From contig JAMPIU010000053.1 of the NCBI GenBank assembly GCA_023667845.1, positions 62,001 to 126,000 on the forward strand: 64,000 bases of DNA, read 5' to 3'. The notes beneath the pieces were generated by a model. It was not told the DNA's origin. It saw only the letters and a program-made list of their open reading frames with translations, and did no database searches. The position numbers were made by a program, and so were the translations under genes. The stretch is from Dehalobacter sp. Its GTDB lineage: Bacteria > Bacillota > Desulfitobacteriia > Desulfitobacteriales > Syntrophobotulaceae. Below, piece after piece: positions 39,427 through 47,603 of the stretch; the stretch's first letter is position 1; the number at the start of each line of letters is the position of its first letter.

Positions 39427-40005
39427 CTACTTCAAAATTATATCTATTTCAATTGTCAAGCCATTAGTAAATTCTAAAACGTAAATTTTATGATTAATTT
39501 TATTCCCTCTAAAAATTACTTTTTCTAACATTTTATAGTCAAATGAGAATTTATCATATTGGCTATTATTTTTGATAATTATTTTATTTTCTTGTACTCC
39601 TATTGACCCCCATTCAAATACTAATTTTGGAATTTCCATATTCGAGGCTATCATTTCTAAAACAATTCTTTTGTAATCTCTAAAGGAATTACTTTCTATA
39701 TCTTGTAAAAAGTTTTCTAAATCTAGAATTTCGTCTTCAGAGAACATTATTGTTTCAGATCTTGACTTTGATAATTTGCTTTGGTAATACTGCTTTAATA
39801 TTTCATTCTTGTCTTCGGAAGTAATTTCATTCTTAGTCAGAAACATAACGTTAATACCCAAAAAATTTGCTATCTGATTATTATATTTTCTAGGATTTTC
39901 CGATTTATAGACAACATTCAACGATTGAGATGAAATACCCAAATACTTAGATACATCCTTTTGTTTCACTCCTAACATTTGAATTATTTTTTTAATTTGA
40001 TTCAT
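39427..40005 (-). CDS. HTH regulator of the element
   Basis: 192 residues. The N-terminal HTH is of XRE type (IKKIIQMLGVKQKDVSKYLGISSQSLN). The rest is unrecognised. I start it at the ATG at 40005 with GAGGTG 6 nt upstream. A longer frame to 40047 lacks a site. It may act as repressor or activator for element genes, or as a phage-type immunity repressor. Confidence 0.7.
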   Translation of the reverse strand: MNQIKKIIQMLGVKQKDVSKYLGISSQSLNVVYKSENPRKYNNQIANFLGINVMFLTKNEITSEDKNEILKQYYQSKLSKSRSETIMFSEDEILDLENFLQDIESNSFRDYKRIVLEMIASNMEIPKLVFEWGSIGVQENKIIIKNNSQYDKFSFDYKMLEKVIFRGNKINHKIYVLEFTNGLTIEIDIILK

Positions 40006-40134
40006 GAACAACACCTCTGAAAGTATACTAACATAAGAAAATAACAACTACAACTAATATATTTATATAATAAACTGATACATTTATATTACATTTATAA
40101 GAACGTTTATAGAATATATGTAATTAAATGAATA

Positions 40135-40169
40135 CCCCTCAGAAGTACCTCTTTTGTGGCTCTGAGGGG
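40135..40169 (-). terminator. Hairpin with CCCCTCAGA arms (copy 1 of 3)
   Basis: CCCCTCAGA / TCTGAGGGG with a 17-nt loop, at the end of the 40213-40476 gene. Two diverged relatives follow at 40541-40577 and 40691-40723. Confidence 0.65.
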
Positions 40170-40212
40170 TAAGATTAAGTGAATATAATTCTTTTATTAC
40201 TAAGATAAAAAT

Positions 40213-40476
40213 TTAATAAATAAGTGCTTTAATAATAAGCTTAACTGCATCCCTAAAACCCTTCTCATAGGAAATTTCAGAATGAATAGACCCTATGCAA
40301 CCAGAAGCCAGTTCTAGTTCCTCTATAAAACTACTCTGTTCCTGGCTAATGTCTTCGGCTTTAAGCTTATTCCATAATTCACTGGTTTGATTTAAATATT
40401 TCTGGTATTCATCATTACTTATAATCATTTCATTTAGTTCTTCTTCATGATTTTTTATTAGGTTTAAAATTGACAT
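40213..40476 (-). CDS. Small hypothetical protein
   Basis: 87 residues, acidic and helical (HEEELNEMIISNDEYQKYLNQ), soluble, with no motif that I recognise. GGAGGAAAAAAGTT stands before the ATG. It lies between the integrase and the regulator and could be an excisionase-like or accessory protein by position only. Confidence 0.6.
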   Translation of the reverse strand: MSILNLIKNHEEELNEMIISNDEYQKYLNQTSELWNKLKAEDISQEQSSFIEELELASGCIGSIHSEISYEKGFRDAVKLIIKALIY

Positions 40477-40540
40477 AACTTTTTTCCTCCACTACTTATT
40501 TAATTATCTCTAGTTTTTATAAGCTTTATTAATAAAAAGC

Positions 40541-40577
40541 CCGTACTGAAAAGTGCCTTTCTTGTGGCTTTGAGGAG
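40541..40577 (-). repeat. Diverged hairpin repeat (copy 2 of 3)
   Basis: Shares the block GGCTTTGAGGAG and AAGTGCCTTTCTTGTGG with the hairpin at 40135-40169 (GGCTCTGAGGGG and AAGTACCTCTTTTGTGG). Arms pair less well. Confidence 0.5.
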
Positions 40578-40690
40578 TATTTAAGTTATCTAATCTGATT
40601 GTTTTGCTTTCACAACAAAATCTTTTAAGAGGGTTATAGCTGTCAAAATCACTCTTCAAATCATCTAATCTACTAATAACTAATGAATTA

Positions 40691-40723
40691 CACTCAGAAG
40701 GCCATTTTGACGCTCTGAGAGGC
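40691..40723 (-). repeat. Diverged hairpin repeat (copy 3 of 3)
   Basis: CACTCAGAAGGCC and GCTCTGAGAGGC form a stem like that of copy 1, just downstream of the integrase stop. Confidence 0.5.
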
Positions 40724-40741
40724 ATTGATAATATAAATAGT

Positions 40742-41725
40742 TTATTTTCGTTTTATCCTGCTTTTATGGCTGTACTCGTCAATTATTGAAAACTTTTCAA
40801 AATCGTTAGTCAAATCATTACCGTAAAGGTTAACATATTGTCTGGTTATCTCCATCCCAGAATGCCCTAACAATAACTGTAATTTAAAGGCATTACCACC
40901 CTTTATAATATAATTTTTAGCAAAGGTATGTCTAAATGCATGAATCGAAGTTTTTTCAACCCCTCTTCTCTTGTTGTAACGTGATATAGCGTTTTGTATT
41001 GCGTTTCTCGTAAGTTGTTTTCGTTCAAAGTTCGGAAACAAATAATCTTCACGATTAAGCTTCCAAGTCTCAATATATTCGTATAGCACTTTTGAAAATG
41101 ATTCTGCAATGGGAGAAAACATTTGCTTCCTGTTTTTTGTTTTTCTTAATTTGACTATGTGTTCTGGAAAACCCACGTCCTCCACTTTAATATTAATCAC
41201 CGAATTTAGTCTATTTCCAGTTTCCAGAAAATATTGAACCATCACCCAATCACGGTATTCTGAAAACGAACATTTTTTTAAGTCAGGTTTCTTGAGCAGC
41301 TTGATTATTTCGTCATCGTTATAAACTTCTTTGATATGTCTCTCTAGCTTAATGAGCCGAATGTTGAATTTTGGTACATACTCTGATTCCATCGCATATT
41401 TCAAAAATGTTCTTGTTGCTCTCAGATAGGTGTGAATTGTAATCTTGTTTTCATATATTTCCTGAAGGTTGACAATAAAGTCATCAATATCTTCCTTCGT
41501 GATACTATTAATATAGTGAATACCATTGTTAACTAAGTAAAGGTTTAAAGCCTTCAGATTCCATTTATAAAAGTTTATTGTGGCCTCTGAAACTCCAAGA
41601 ACCTTCCTGGAAGTAATAAACCTTTCATAGTACTCACCATATGTCAGTTTTTTATTTTCCGCCCTTTTAATTTTTTTATCGCTTTCCTTTGACCATCGAT
41701 AGACATTTGAACTTTGAATACTCAT
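40742..41725 (-). CDS. int: Tyrosine site-specific integrase
   Basis: 327 residues. The N-terminal SAM-like core-binding domain (TYGEYYERFITSRKVLG) is followed by a catalytic domain with the Arg in ETGNRLNSVINIKVEDV, a Lys in RKTKNRKQM, HAFRHTFAK (HxxR), LLGHSGMEITRQY (His, then the likely nucleophile Tyr in RQYVNLY). All catalytic residues are visible. GGAGGTG precedes the ATG. It sits 145 bp from the intact tRNA-Ser and reads away from it, the usual arrangement for tRNA-targeting elements. It would integrate and excise this element. Confidence 0.95.
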   Translation of the reverse strand: MSIQSSNVYRWSKESDKKIKRAENKKLTYGEYYERFITSRKVLGVSEATINFYKWNLKALNLYLVNNGIHYINSITKEDIDDFIVNLQEIYENKITIHTYLRATRTFLKYAMESEYVPKFNIRLIKLERHIKEVYNDDEIIKLLKKPDLKKCSFSEYRDWVMVQYFLETGNRLNSVINIKVEDVGFPEHIVKLRKTKNRKQMFSPIAESFSKVLYEYIETWKLNREDYLFPNFERKQLTRNAIQNAISRYNKRRGVEKTSIHAFRHTFAKNYIIKGGNAFKLQLLLGHSGMEITRQYVNLYGNDLTNDFEKFSIIDEYSHKSRIKRK

Positions 41726-41822
41726 CCCTACACCTCCAAATAAATAATTAAAAATATGTCAGGTGTGTAAGAATTTAGTGTACTCGCTTCTTTGTCATTG
41801 CTAAGAGCAGAAAAACAAAAAA

Positions 41823-41854
41823 ATCAATGCTTCAAAATTATTCAAAGCATTGAT
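41823..41854 (-). terminator. Element-borne terminator for the restored tRNA-Ser
   Basis: ATCAATGCTT / AAGCATTGAT with a 12-nt loop, followed on the - strand by a long T-run. It supplies the tRNA with a new terminator after integration. Confidence 0.8.
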
Positions 41855-41869
41855 ATTACTGGTTTTATT

Positions 41870-41957
41870 ATGGCGGAGAGAGTGGGATTCGAACCCACGA
41901 CACAGTTCATCACCATGTACCCGCTTTCCAGGCGAGCGCCTTCGACCAACTCAGCCA
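41870..41957. repeat. Right attachment repeat (att, 88 bp)
   Basis: Identical over 88 bp to 33351-33438. The chromosome lies to the right, the element to the left. Confidence 0.9.
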
Positions 41958-41964
41958 TCTCTCC
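41871..41964 (-). tRNA. tRNA-Ser (GGA anticodon), intact
   Basis: 94 nt with encoded CCA. The acceptor stem GGAGAGA pairs with TCTCTCC. The D-arm is GGCTGAGTTGG. The anticodon loop is CTGGAAA. The long variable arm (class II) and TTCGAATC T-arm are present. The 3' part was supplied by the integrated element and the 5' end is native. It has an element-borne terminator. Confidence 0.95.
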
Positions 41965-42075
41965 GGGTCTGAAACAGTAATTATTTCATTAATATCAGTT
42001 TTTCGCAAAAGATTTAACAAAGTCGCAAATGTTATTATACTGGCTCGGACAGCGGACGTCAACTCTAATTCAATA

Positions 42076-42720
42076 TTAATGTTTCTGCAGCTTTTGCCCG
42101 TTCTGCTCATCAGCCAAATTTACTTTCAGTTCTGTCAAATTAGCTAAACTTGCTTCCTGCTTTGTATTGCTTAACGGTTCAACGGCCCCGAAAATGAACA
42201 TATTCAGGAATTCCAATCCGACCTGTTCAAAAGACATGCCGCTCTTCAGGATAAACTCAGGACTGAGAATCTCTGACATCGCTGTTAACAGTGATGTCTT
42301 AAAAATCCCGGAATCTACCCGTAAACGCAGTTTACTGCTGACCAGAAGGTGATCGATCAGCCTGTCAATCTTTTTCTGACGGATCTGGTCAATTTTTTGC
42401 CAGAGCATCGGATAATGATGGCTTAAATCAGCTAAAAACTGAGGATTGATCAGATAAGAAATATTCTGAAGGGCCCCGACAATGATCGTATTGATATCTT
42501 TTGAATCGGAAAGCCTCAAATTCCTGGCAATAATTTCATCCGTTACCTTATCAATCGTTGCTTCAAACAAGTCTTCTTTGCTGACAAAATGACGATAAAT
42601 CGTCCTTTTGCTTACTCCGGCCGCTTTAGCCAGCTCTTCCATAGAAAGACGAGAAAAACCCAGCGCATTTTTTATGGCTAGCTGTTCACAGGCTAGAATG
42701 ATTTTTTCCCTGGTATTCAC
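42076..42720 (-). CDS. TetR/AcrR family regulator
   Basis: 214 residues. The N-terminal HTH domain reads LSMEELAKAAGVSKRTIYRHFVSKEDLF (residues about 23-50). The C-terminal ligand domain is unrecognised. It starts at the GTG at 42720, with AAAGGGAG 8 nt upstream. It is the last gene of the HlyD-ABC-ABC-permease operon and probably controls that operon through the palindrome at 46631-46654. Ligand unknown. Confidence 0.88.
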   Translation of the reverse strand: MNTREKIILACEQLAIKNALGFSRLSMEELAKAAGVSKRTIYRHFVSKEDLFEATIDKVTDEIIARNLRLSDSKDINTIIVGALQNISYLINPQFLADLSHHYPMLWQKIDQIRQKKIDRLIDHLLVSSKLRLRVDSGIFKTSLLTAMSEILSPEFILKSGMSFEQVGLEFLNMFIFGAVEPLSNTKQEASLANLTELKVNLADEQNGQKLQKH

Positions 42721-42784
42721 GATAATTACTCCCTTTAATCTAATTTCATGCTTAAATTGTACAGCTAAAATTTTAGGTAAATAA

Positions 42785-43900
42785 TCAGACAATTTTCTTC
42801 TTAAACTTCAGAATACTGATCGTAAGAAACAACACTGAAAATAAAATCAGGCAAATGACCTGGCTGACCAGGTAGGAGAAACCAATTCCTTTCAGAACAA
42901 TTCCTCTGATGATGTCCAGGTAATATGTCAGCGGAATCACATCGCTGAGATAGTAAATGATCCTGGGCATGGCGTCCCGCGGGAAAAGAAAACCCGAAAG
43001 CATAATACTCGGAAGCATGATAAAAAAGGACATCTGGAAGGCCTGCATTTGATTTCTGGCGATATTGGATATCATAATCCCCAGGCCCAGGGATGCAGTA
43101 ATAAAAAACAATGTTAAACCATATAGTTCCAGCAGACTTCCTTTGATCGGTACTCCAAACACCAGGACCCCGACCAGTAGGGCAACGGTAATCTGAATAT
43201 AGCCCAGAAAGATATAAGGAATGATTTTTCCGATCATCAGCTCATACGACTTGATCGGCGTAACGATAAGCTGCTCGAGCGTTCCCTTTTCCCTCTCCCG
43301 GACCAGGGACATCGATGTCATCATCACCATGGAAAGTGTCACAACAATTCCCAGGATCCCGGGCACCATATAATAAGCAGTGATTCCATCTGGATTATAC
43401 CAGGCCCGTACTCGGATGTCGTACGGCGGATTGGTCAGATCGATATGCAATTTCTGGGTAATGATTTCCTGTGATTTCAGCAGGCCGATGGAATTAGCTG
43501 TCGCCATAGCCTGGTTCGCAACCATATTATCGCTCGCATCGACAATCACCTGGACAGAGGCGGATTCGCCCTTTTGCACATTATTAGCAAAACCAGGCGG
43601 AAACACGATTCCGACCTTTGCCTTGCCGCTGTCTATCATATCATTCACTTCCTGAAAACTGTTGGCCGCATAAAGGACGTCATAATACCCCGAAGCGCTG
43701 AAAGCCTCCAGTAAATCTCTACTCTCCCCGCTTAGGGACTGATCAAATACCACCGTTGGAATATGTTTGACTTCCGTTTGGATCGCATAACCAAAAAGAA
43801 GCAGCTGAATTAGAGGAAGCATAAACACCAGTCCCAGCGTCAGCCTATCTCTGCGAATATGTAGGAATTCCTTATAAAGAACAGCCTGAATTCTTCCCAT
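42785..43900 (-). CDS. ABC-2 type transport permease
   Basis: 371 residues of the YhgE/YbhR type. An N-terminal membrane segment after RRDRLTLGLVFMLP, an extracytoplasmic domain of about 140 residues (SGESRDLLEAF to NPPYDIRVRAWY), then five membrane segments. The family motif EREKGTLEQLIVTPI lies near residue 200. It pairs with the two ATPases upstream. GAGGAGG precedes the ATG. Substrate unknown, probably a drug or lipid-like compound. Confidence 0.9.
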   Translation of the reverse strand: MGRIQAVLYKEFLHIRRDRLTLGLVFMLPLIQLLLFGYAIQTEVKHIPTVVFDQSLSGESRDLLEAFSASGYYDVLYAANSFQEVNDMIDSGKAKVGIVFPPGFANNVQKGESASVQVIVDASDNMVANQAMATANSIGLLKSQEIITQKLHIDLTNPPYDIRVRAWYNPDGITAYYMVPGILGIVVTLSMVMMTSMSLVREREKGTLEQLIVTPIKSYELMIGKIIPYIFLGYIQITVALLVGVLVFGVPIKGSLLELYGLTLFFITASLGLGIMISNIARNQMQAFQMSFFIMLPSIMLSGFLFPRDAMPRIIYYLSDVIPLTYYLDIIRGIVLKGIGFSYLVSQVICLILFSVLFLTISILKFKKKIV

Positions 43901-43915
43901 TCGTATCCTCCTCTT

Positions 43916-44839
43916 CTATTCGGCGTATCCCGAGGTTCTTTGCTGTTTGGCCAAAGTTACAAAAACATCTTCCAGGGAGGGCATAATGATTTGAGGTTCG
44001 CAATCCAAGTCCTGCTCCAGCTGTGAAACATCGTCTGCTCCTGTCAGCAGAACGTGAAGGAGTGCTCCGTGGACCGTACATTCCTTAACATAAGGTATTT
44101 TTCCAATTTCCTTTACGCGCTGCATACCATCCTTGAGATTTAGCTCAACCATGCAGCCTTGAATTGTTTTCTTTTTGAGTTGATCCGGACTATCCACCGC
44201 TATAATTTTCCCGCCGGAGATAAACGCGGCTCGATGACAGCGTTCTGCTTCATCCATAAAGTGGGTTGTTACCATGACCGTGGTTCCCTCATTTGTCATT
44301 TTTTTTATGATCTGAAAGAACCTTCTGCGGCTGGTCGGGCTAACCCCGCTGGTCGGTTCATCCAGGAAAAGCAGCGGCGGTTTGGCAATGATAGCGCATC
44401 CCAAGGCAAGCCGCTGCTTCCAGCCCCCGCTTAAGTTACCGGCAAGTTCATTTTCCCTTCCTGTCAGATCGGCCATCGCAATCATTTCATCCATTCTCCC
44501 GGATAAATTTTTGCGTGGAATTCCATATAAGCCTGCATAGAACTTTAAATTTTCTTTCACTGTCAGATCATCATAGAGGCTGAATTTTTGCGACATGTAG
44601 CCAATGTTTTGTTTAATTTTTTCGGCTTCCTTCCGGAGATCATAACCCAGGACTGCCGCCGAGCCCCCGGTTGGTTCCAAAATGCCGCAGAGCATCCGGA
44701 TTGTCGTCGATTTGCCTGCGCCATTCGGACCTAGAAACCCAAAAATCTCCCCTCTTCTGACCTGAAGCGAGACGTTGTCAACCGCGGTAAAGTCACCAAA
44801 TTTTTTTGTCAGGCCTTCGGTAATAATCACATTTTCCAT
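43916..44839 (-). CDS. ABC transporter ATP-binding protein (second)
   Basis: 307 residues. Walker A GPNGAGKSTT (about residues 37-46), Q-loop near YMSQKFSLYDDL, signature NLSGGWKQRL (LSGGW variant) and Walker B LLFLDEPTSGV. It begins one base after the previous ATPase gene, whose last codons carry its ribosome site AGGAGG. The pair acts with the ABC-2 permease, like the YbhF halves. The C-terminal region beyond the core (about 215-307) is typical for this family. Confidence 0.93.
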   Translation of the reverse strand: MENVIITEGLTKKFGDFTAVDNVSLQVRRGEIFGFLGPNGAGKSTTIRMLCGILEPTGGSAAVLGYDLRKEAEKIKQNIGYMSQKFSLYDDLTVKENLKFYAGLYGIPRKNLSGRMDEMIAMADLTGRENELAGNLSGGWKQRLALGCAIIAKPPLLFLDEPTSGVSPTSRRRFFQIIKKMTNEGTTVMVTTHFMDEAERCHRAAFISGGKIIAVDSPDQLKKKTIQGCMVELNLKDGMQRVKEIGKIPYVKECTVHGALLHVLLTGADDVSQLEQDLDCEPQIIMPSLEDVFVTLAKQQRTSGYAE

Positions 44840-45754
44840 CTATTTACCTCCTGCCATGATGACAAAAACATCTTCAATGGATGGAGCTGTTTTTTGCAGC
44901 CTGCCGAGAGTACAGCCCTTCGCCGTAAGGGTCTGTTTGATTAAGGCTTCCGCTTCGGCGTTCTTGTCTATGATCAAACGGTACTTATCTCCAAACAGGG
45001 AATAATCCAGAATTCCATCTGCTTCCCCAAACAACCAGGGTTCTTTTGTATCGGCCATAACCTCCCAGACCTGATAAGGAAATTTTCCCTTCAGGCCCAC
45101 CGGCGTATCCAGCGCATGAACGCTTCCCTCATTCATGAACGCTACTCGGGTACAAAGTTCCGCTTCATCCATATATGGGGTAGACACCAGAATGGTCATT
45201 CCTTCCTGGTTCAACTGATATAAAATCTTCCAAAACTCTTTACGGAACTCCGGATCGACACCATAGGTCGGTTCATCGAGAATCAACAGTTCCGGCCTGG
45301 TGACAAGCGCGCAGGTCAGTGCCAGTTTTTGCTTCATTCCGCCGGAAAGTTGATCCGCAAATCTTTTTTTAAACGCAACGAGATTGGTAATTTCCAGAAT
45401 CTCTTCCGAACGCTGGATAATGACTTCTTTTTTAAGGCTATACATCGATCCGAAAAAAAGTAAGTTCTCCATAACCGTAAGGTCGCCATAGAGGCTGAAA
45501 CGCTGAGGCATATAACCAAAATTTCTGGCATCGGCGTCTTTTCCTTTTTCCCGTTCTCTATCCGTGGTGCCCAAAACCCTCACTTCACCGGCATCCGGGG
45601 TCAGCAGTCCGCAGATAAGCCGGATGAGCGTCGTTTTGCCTGCTCCGTCCGGACCAATTAAACCAAAAATTTCTCCCGTGTTGACGTTCAGATTCACATC
45701 GTTAACGGCCAGCAAAGATCCAAATTTTTTAGACAGCTGATTTACCTTAATCAT
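44840..45754 (-). CDS. ABC transporter ATP-binding protein (first)
   Basis: 304 residues. Walker A GPDGAGKTTL near residue 34, Q-loop YMPQRFSLYGDL, signature QLSGGMKQKL and Walker B LLILDEPTYGVDPEF. It overlaps the HlyD gene end by 8 bp and directly abuts the next ATPase gene. Together the two ATPases could form a heterodimer driving the single permease. In some relatives the two are fused in one protein. Confidence 0.93.
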   Translation of the reverse strand: MIKVNQLSKKFGSLLAVNDVNLNVNTGEIFGLIGPDGAGKTTLIRLICGLLTPDAGEVRVLGTTDREREKGKDADARNFGYMPQRFSLYGDLTVMENLLFFGSMYSLKKEVIIQRSEEILEITNLVAFKKRFADQLSGGMKQKLALTCALVTRPELLILDEPTYGVDPEFRKEFWKILYQLNQEGMTILVSTPYMDEAELCTRVAFMNEGSVHALDTPVGLKGKFPYQVWEVMADTKEPWLFGEADGILDYSLFGDKYRLIIDKNAEAEALIKQTLTAKGCTLGRLQKTAPSIEDVFVIMAGGK

Positions 45755-46535
45755 CGGCCGTCTCTACCTTCTTGATCATAACATCTGCCGGCATGCCCGG
45801 TTTCAATAATCCTTCGGAATTGTCCACTGCAATTTTGACTTTGTAGACAATATTGGCCCTTTCTCTTTTGGTTTGAATCGTTTTGGGGGTAAATTCTCCC
45901 TGGCTGGCAATTTCTGCAATCGTGCCTGTAAATACCCTGTCTAGACCACTGATCGTGAAATCCGCTCTCCCTCCTAATTCTATAAAAGGCAGGTCATCTG
46001 TCGGTATATATACGTTAATCCAGACCTGGTCCAGATTAACAACCGTGGCCAACGTCGATCCGGCCGTGACATATTCACCAATTTCATAATTTTGGGTTTG
46101 AATGGTCCCGTCAATCGGGGATTTTATCTGCAGATCAGCCAACTGGGCTTCCGTTACTTTGACAACAGTTTGCATCATCTTTACCTGATCTTCGGCAGTT
46201 ATAATGATATGGTCACTGCTTCCCGACGGCAAAGCATCCAGATTGTTTTGTGCAATTGCAACATTCAGTTTGTCTCTTTCCAGCTGCGCTGTCAGATCAT
46301 TACGCTGTATCTCGGCAATGATATCCGCTTTTTTGACCTTGTCCCCGGATTTCCCCTGAAAATTCTGAACCTTGCCGGCGATCATTACACGCAAGTCCAC
46401 GGTGGTAGCTTCAATCGTCCCGGATGCCTCAACCATCCTGTCATTGGAAGCATAAAAATACTCCCACCCCAGGTAGCCTGAAAGCAATACAACTGCAGCA
46501 ATAATGGCTGCCACAATTTTCTTTTTTTTCGCCAT
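45747..46535 (-). CDS. HlyD/YbhG-type membrane fusion protein
   Basis: 262 residues. An N-terminal membrane anchor KIVAAIIAAVVLLSGYLG, a lipoyl-like hairpin region split by a coiled coil (DIIAEIQRNDLTAQLERDKLNVAIAQ), then a beta barrel (STLATVVNLDQVWINVYIPTDD). It opens the efflux operon and overlaps the first ATPase gene. In a monoderm it would link the permease to the outside or assist substrate hand-off. The TetR-type palindrome lies upstream. Confidence 0.9.
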   Translation of the reverse strand: MAKKKKIVAAIIAAVVLLSGYLGWEYFYASNDRMVEASGTIEATTVDLRVMIAGKVQNFQGKSGDKVKKADIIAEIQRNDLTAQLERDKLNVAIAQNNLDALPSGSSDHIIITAEDQVKMMQTVVKVTEAQLADLQIKSPIDGTIQTQNYEIGEYVTAGSTLATVVNLDQVWINVYIPTDDLPFIELGGRADFTISGLDRVFTGTIAEIASQGEFTPKTIQTKRERANIVYKVKIAVDNSEGLLKPGMPADVMIKKVETADD

Positions 46536-46630
46536 TTTCGCTTCCCCTTTTCAAATATGCTTTTCTTTTTCTCTGCCGTTTCAGCAATATCATACAGGAT
46601 GTGATGCAGTTTATCTATACTATTTTATAC

Positions 46631-46654
46631 TAAAGTCACGAATTTATGACTATA
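46631..46654. promoter_or_regulatory. Imperfect 24-bp palindrome, likely TetR operator
   Basis: TAnAGTCAnnAATTnnTGACTnTA, matching its own reverse complement at 18 of 24 positions. It sits in the divergent gap between the efflux operon (-) and the lipoprotein gene (+), about 96 bp before the HlyD start. Confidence 0.55.
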
Positions 46655-46749
46655 GTGACATTGTAGCACAGCAACATATTTTTGCAAGATTTTTGGTATA
46701 CTGATAATAATATTGTATCATTTATTAAAGTGCCAAGGAGGTTGATCCA

Positions 46750-47412
46750 ATGAAAATTGTTCCTAAACCTATCGAACATATATTAAAGAAAAAGAACATT
46801 CTTTGGAGCATGATCGTTTTGGTTTTCTTGTTTTTTAGCGGATGTTCTCCTGCCGAACCTAAATCGTCCCCTTCTCCCACCGACAGACAGACTGAAAATA
46901 TTGCCGCATACATTCCGTTGAGCGTCGGCAATTATTGGCTCTATGAAGGAATTGGAAACGAATATGCTTCGTATACAGAAAAGGTTACATACCAGCAGCG
47001 TAATCAATACCAGGTCATAATTGACAATGGCGGTACTGTTACCACTAACAGGTATGAAGTTGCAGCAGACCGTATCGTTAATACCTTCAGACAGTCTGAG
47101 TTCTATGAAGATAAAAATATTTTGGATCAACCATCAAATATTAAGGCTATCCTTCTGCAATCACCGCTTACCGCAGGCAATTCGTGGACCAGTGAAGGAA
47201 ATTCATATGAGATCATTGACACGTCCGCCACGGTAGAAGTACCAGCTGGTATTTTTGAAAATTGCCTGACTGTAAAAATCACGTATCCTGAAAGCAGAAA
47301 TTACAGCTTATATTACTATAAGAAAGACGTCGGTCTAATCAAATCTGAGTATGTGATGCCGGAAAACGAAAAAGTAGTCTCGCAGCTTAAAGAATACGAT
47401 GTCCAGCACTAG
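46750..47412 (+). CDS. Lipoprotein of unknown function
   Basis: 220 residues. A signal peptide ends at the lipobox FFSGC (Cys at about residue 35), so it should be attached outside the membrane. The mature part contains IPLSVGNYWLYEG and TAGNSWTSEG, which recur in secreted clostridial lipoproteins. The N-terminal part before the hydrophobic core is long (about 18 residues). AAGGAGG precedes the ATG. It is divergent from the efflux operon and the function is not known. Confidence 0.8.
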   Translation: MKIVPKPIEHILKKKNILWSMIVLVFLFFSGCSPAEPKSSPSPTDRQTENIAAYIPLSVGNYWLYEGIGNEYASYTEKVTYQQRNQYQVIIDNGGTVTTNRYEVAADRIVNTFRQSEFYEDKNILDQPSNIKAILLQSPLTAGNSWTSEGNSYEIIDTSATVEVPAGIFENCLTVKITYPESRNYSLYYYKKDVGLIKSEYVMPENEKVVSQLKEYDVQH

Positions 47413-47556
47413 TGCCTTGTCAACCCTCTAATTCATGTAAACCACCGAGGAAAACTCTGTATGGCAAGGAGCTGCAAGACAACGCCGTATACGCCGTATA
47501 CTGAAATTTTACCAGCAGGAATATGTAGATTTAGGATAGGCATGATACTAAATAAA
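47411..47556. repeat. Dispersed repeat, copy B
   Basis: Block order matches copy A at 25518-25652: AGTGCCTTGTCAACCCT at the start, GGCAAGGAGCTGCAAGAC in the middle, then a segment ending GATTTAGGATAGGCATGATACT. The inverted ends are more decayed than in copy A. Two short repeats of CGCCGTATA occur inside. Confidence 0.6.
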
Positions 47557-47599
47557 GAGGGTTTGCTCTGAATCAATGTTCAAACAGCAAACCCTCTTT
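47554..47599. terminator. Convergent terminator, lipoprotein and cotH
   Basis: Perfect 14-bp arms AAAGAGGGTTTGCT / AGCAAACCCTCTTT with an 18-nt loop. Serves the - strand cotH gene and the + strand lipoprotein gene. Confidence 0.8.
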
Positions 47600-47603
47600 A
47601 TAT

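Larger units (their letters stand above)
33351..41957. mobile_element. tRNA-Ser-integrated element, about 8.6 kb
   Basis: The element is bounded by an identical 88-bp direct repeat of tRNA-Ser sequence (33351-33438 and 41870-41957). Its integrase gene is next to the intact tRNA end. The inside is much more AT-rich than the flanks. Genes, all on the - strand: int, small unknown, HTH regulator, unknown, phage-type protein, HNH-like protein, replication-type ATPase, AGACC-motif cluster, TPR/zinc-ribbon membrane protein, serine resolvase, membrane protein. No capsid, terminase or conjugation genes are visible, so it is an integrative mobilizable element, phage satellite or cryptic element. Confidence 0.88.

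Noticed and set aside
40510-40725. Open frame of 71 codons beside the integrase
   Set aside because: Spans two hairpin repeats and has no plausible protein pattern.
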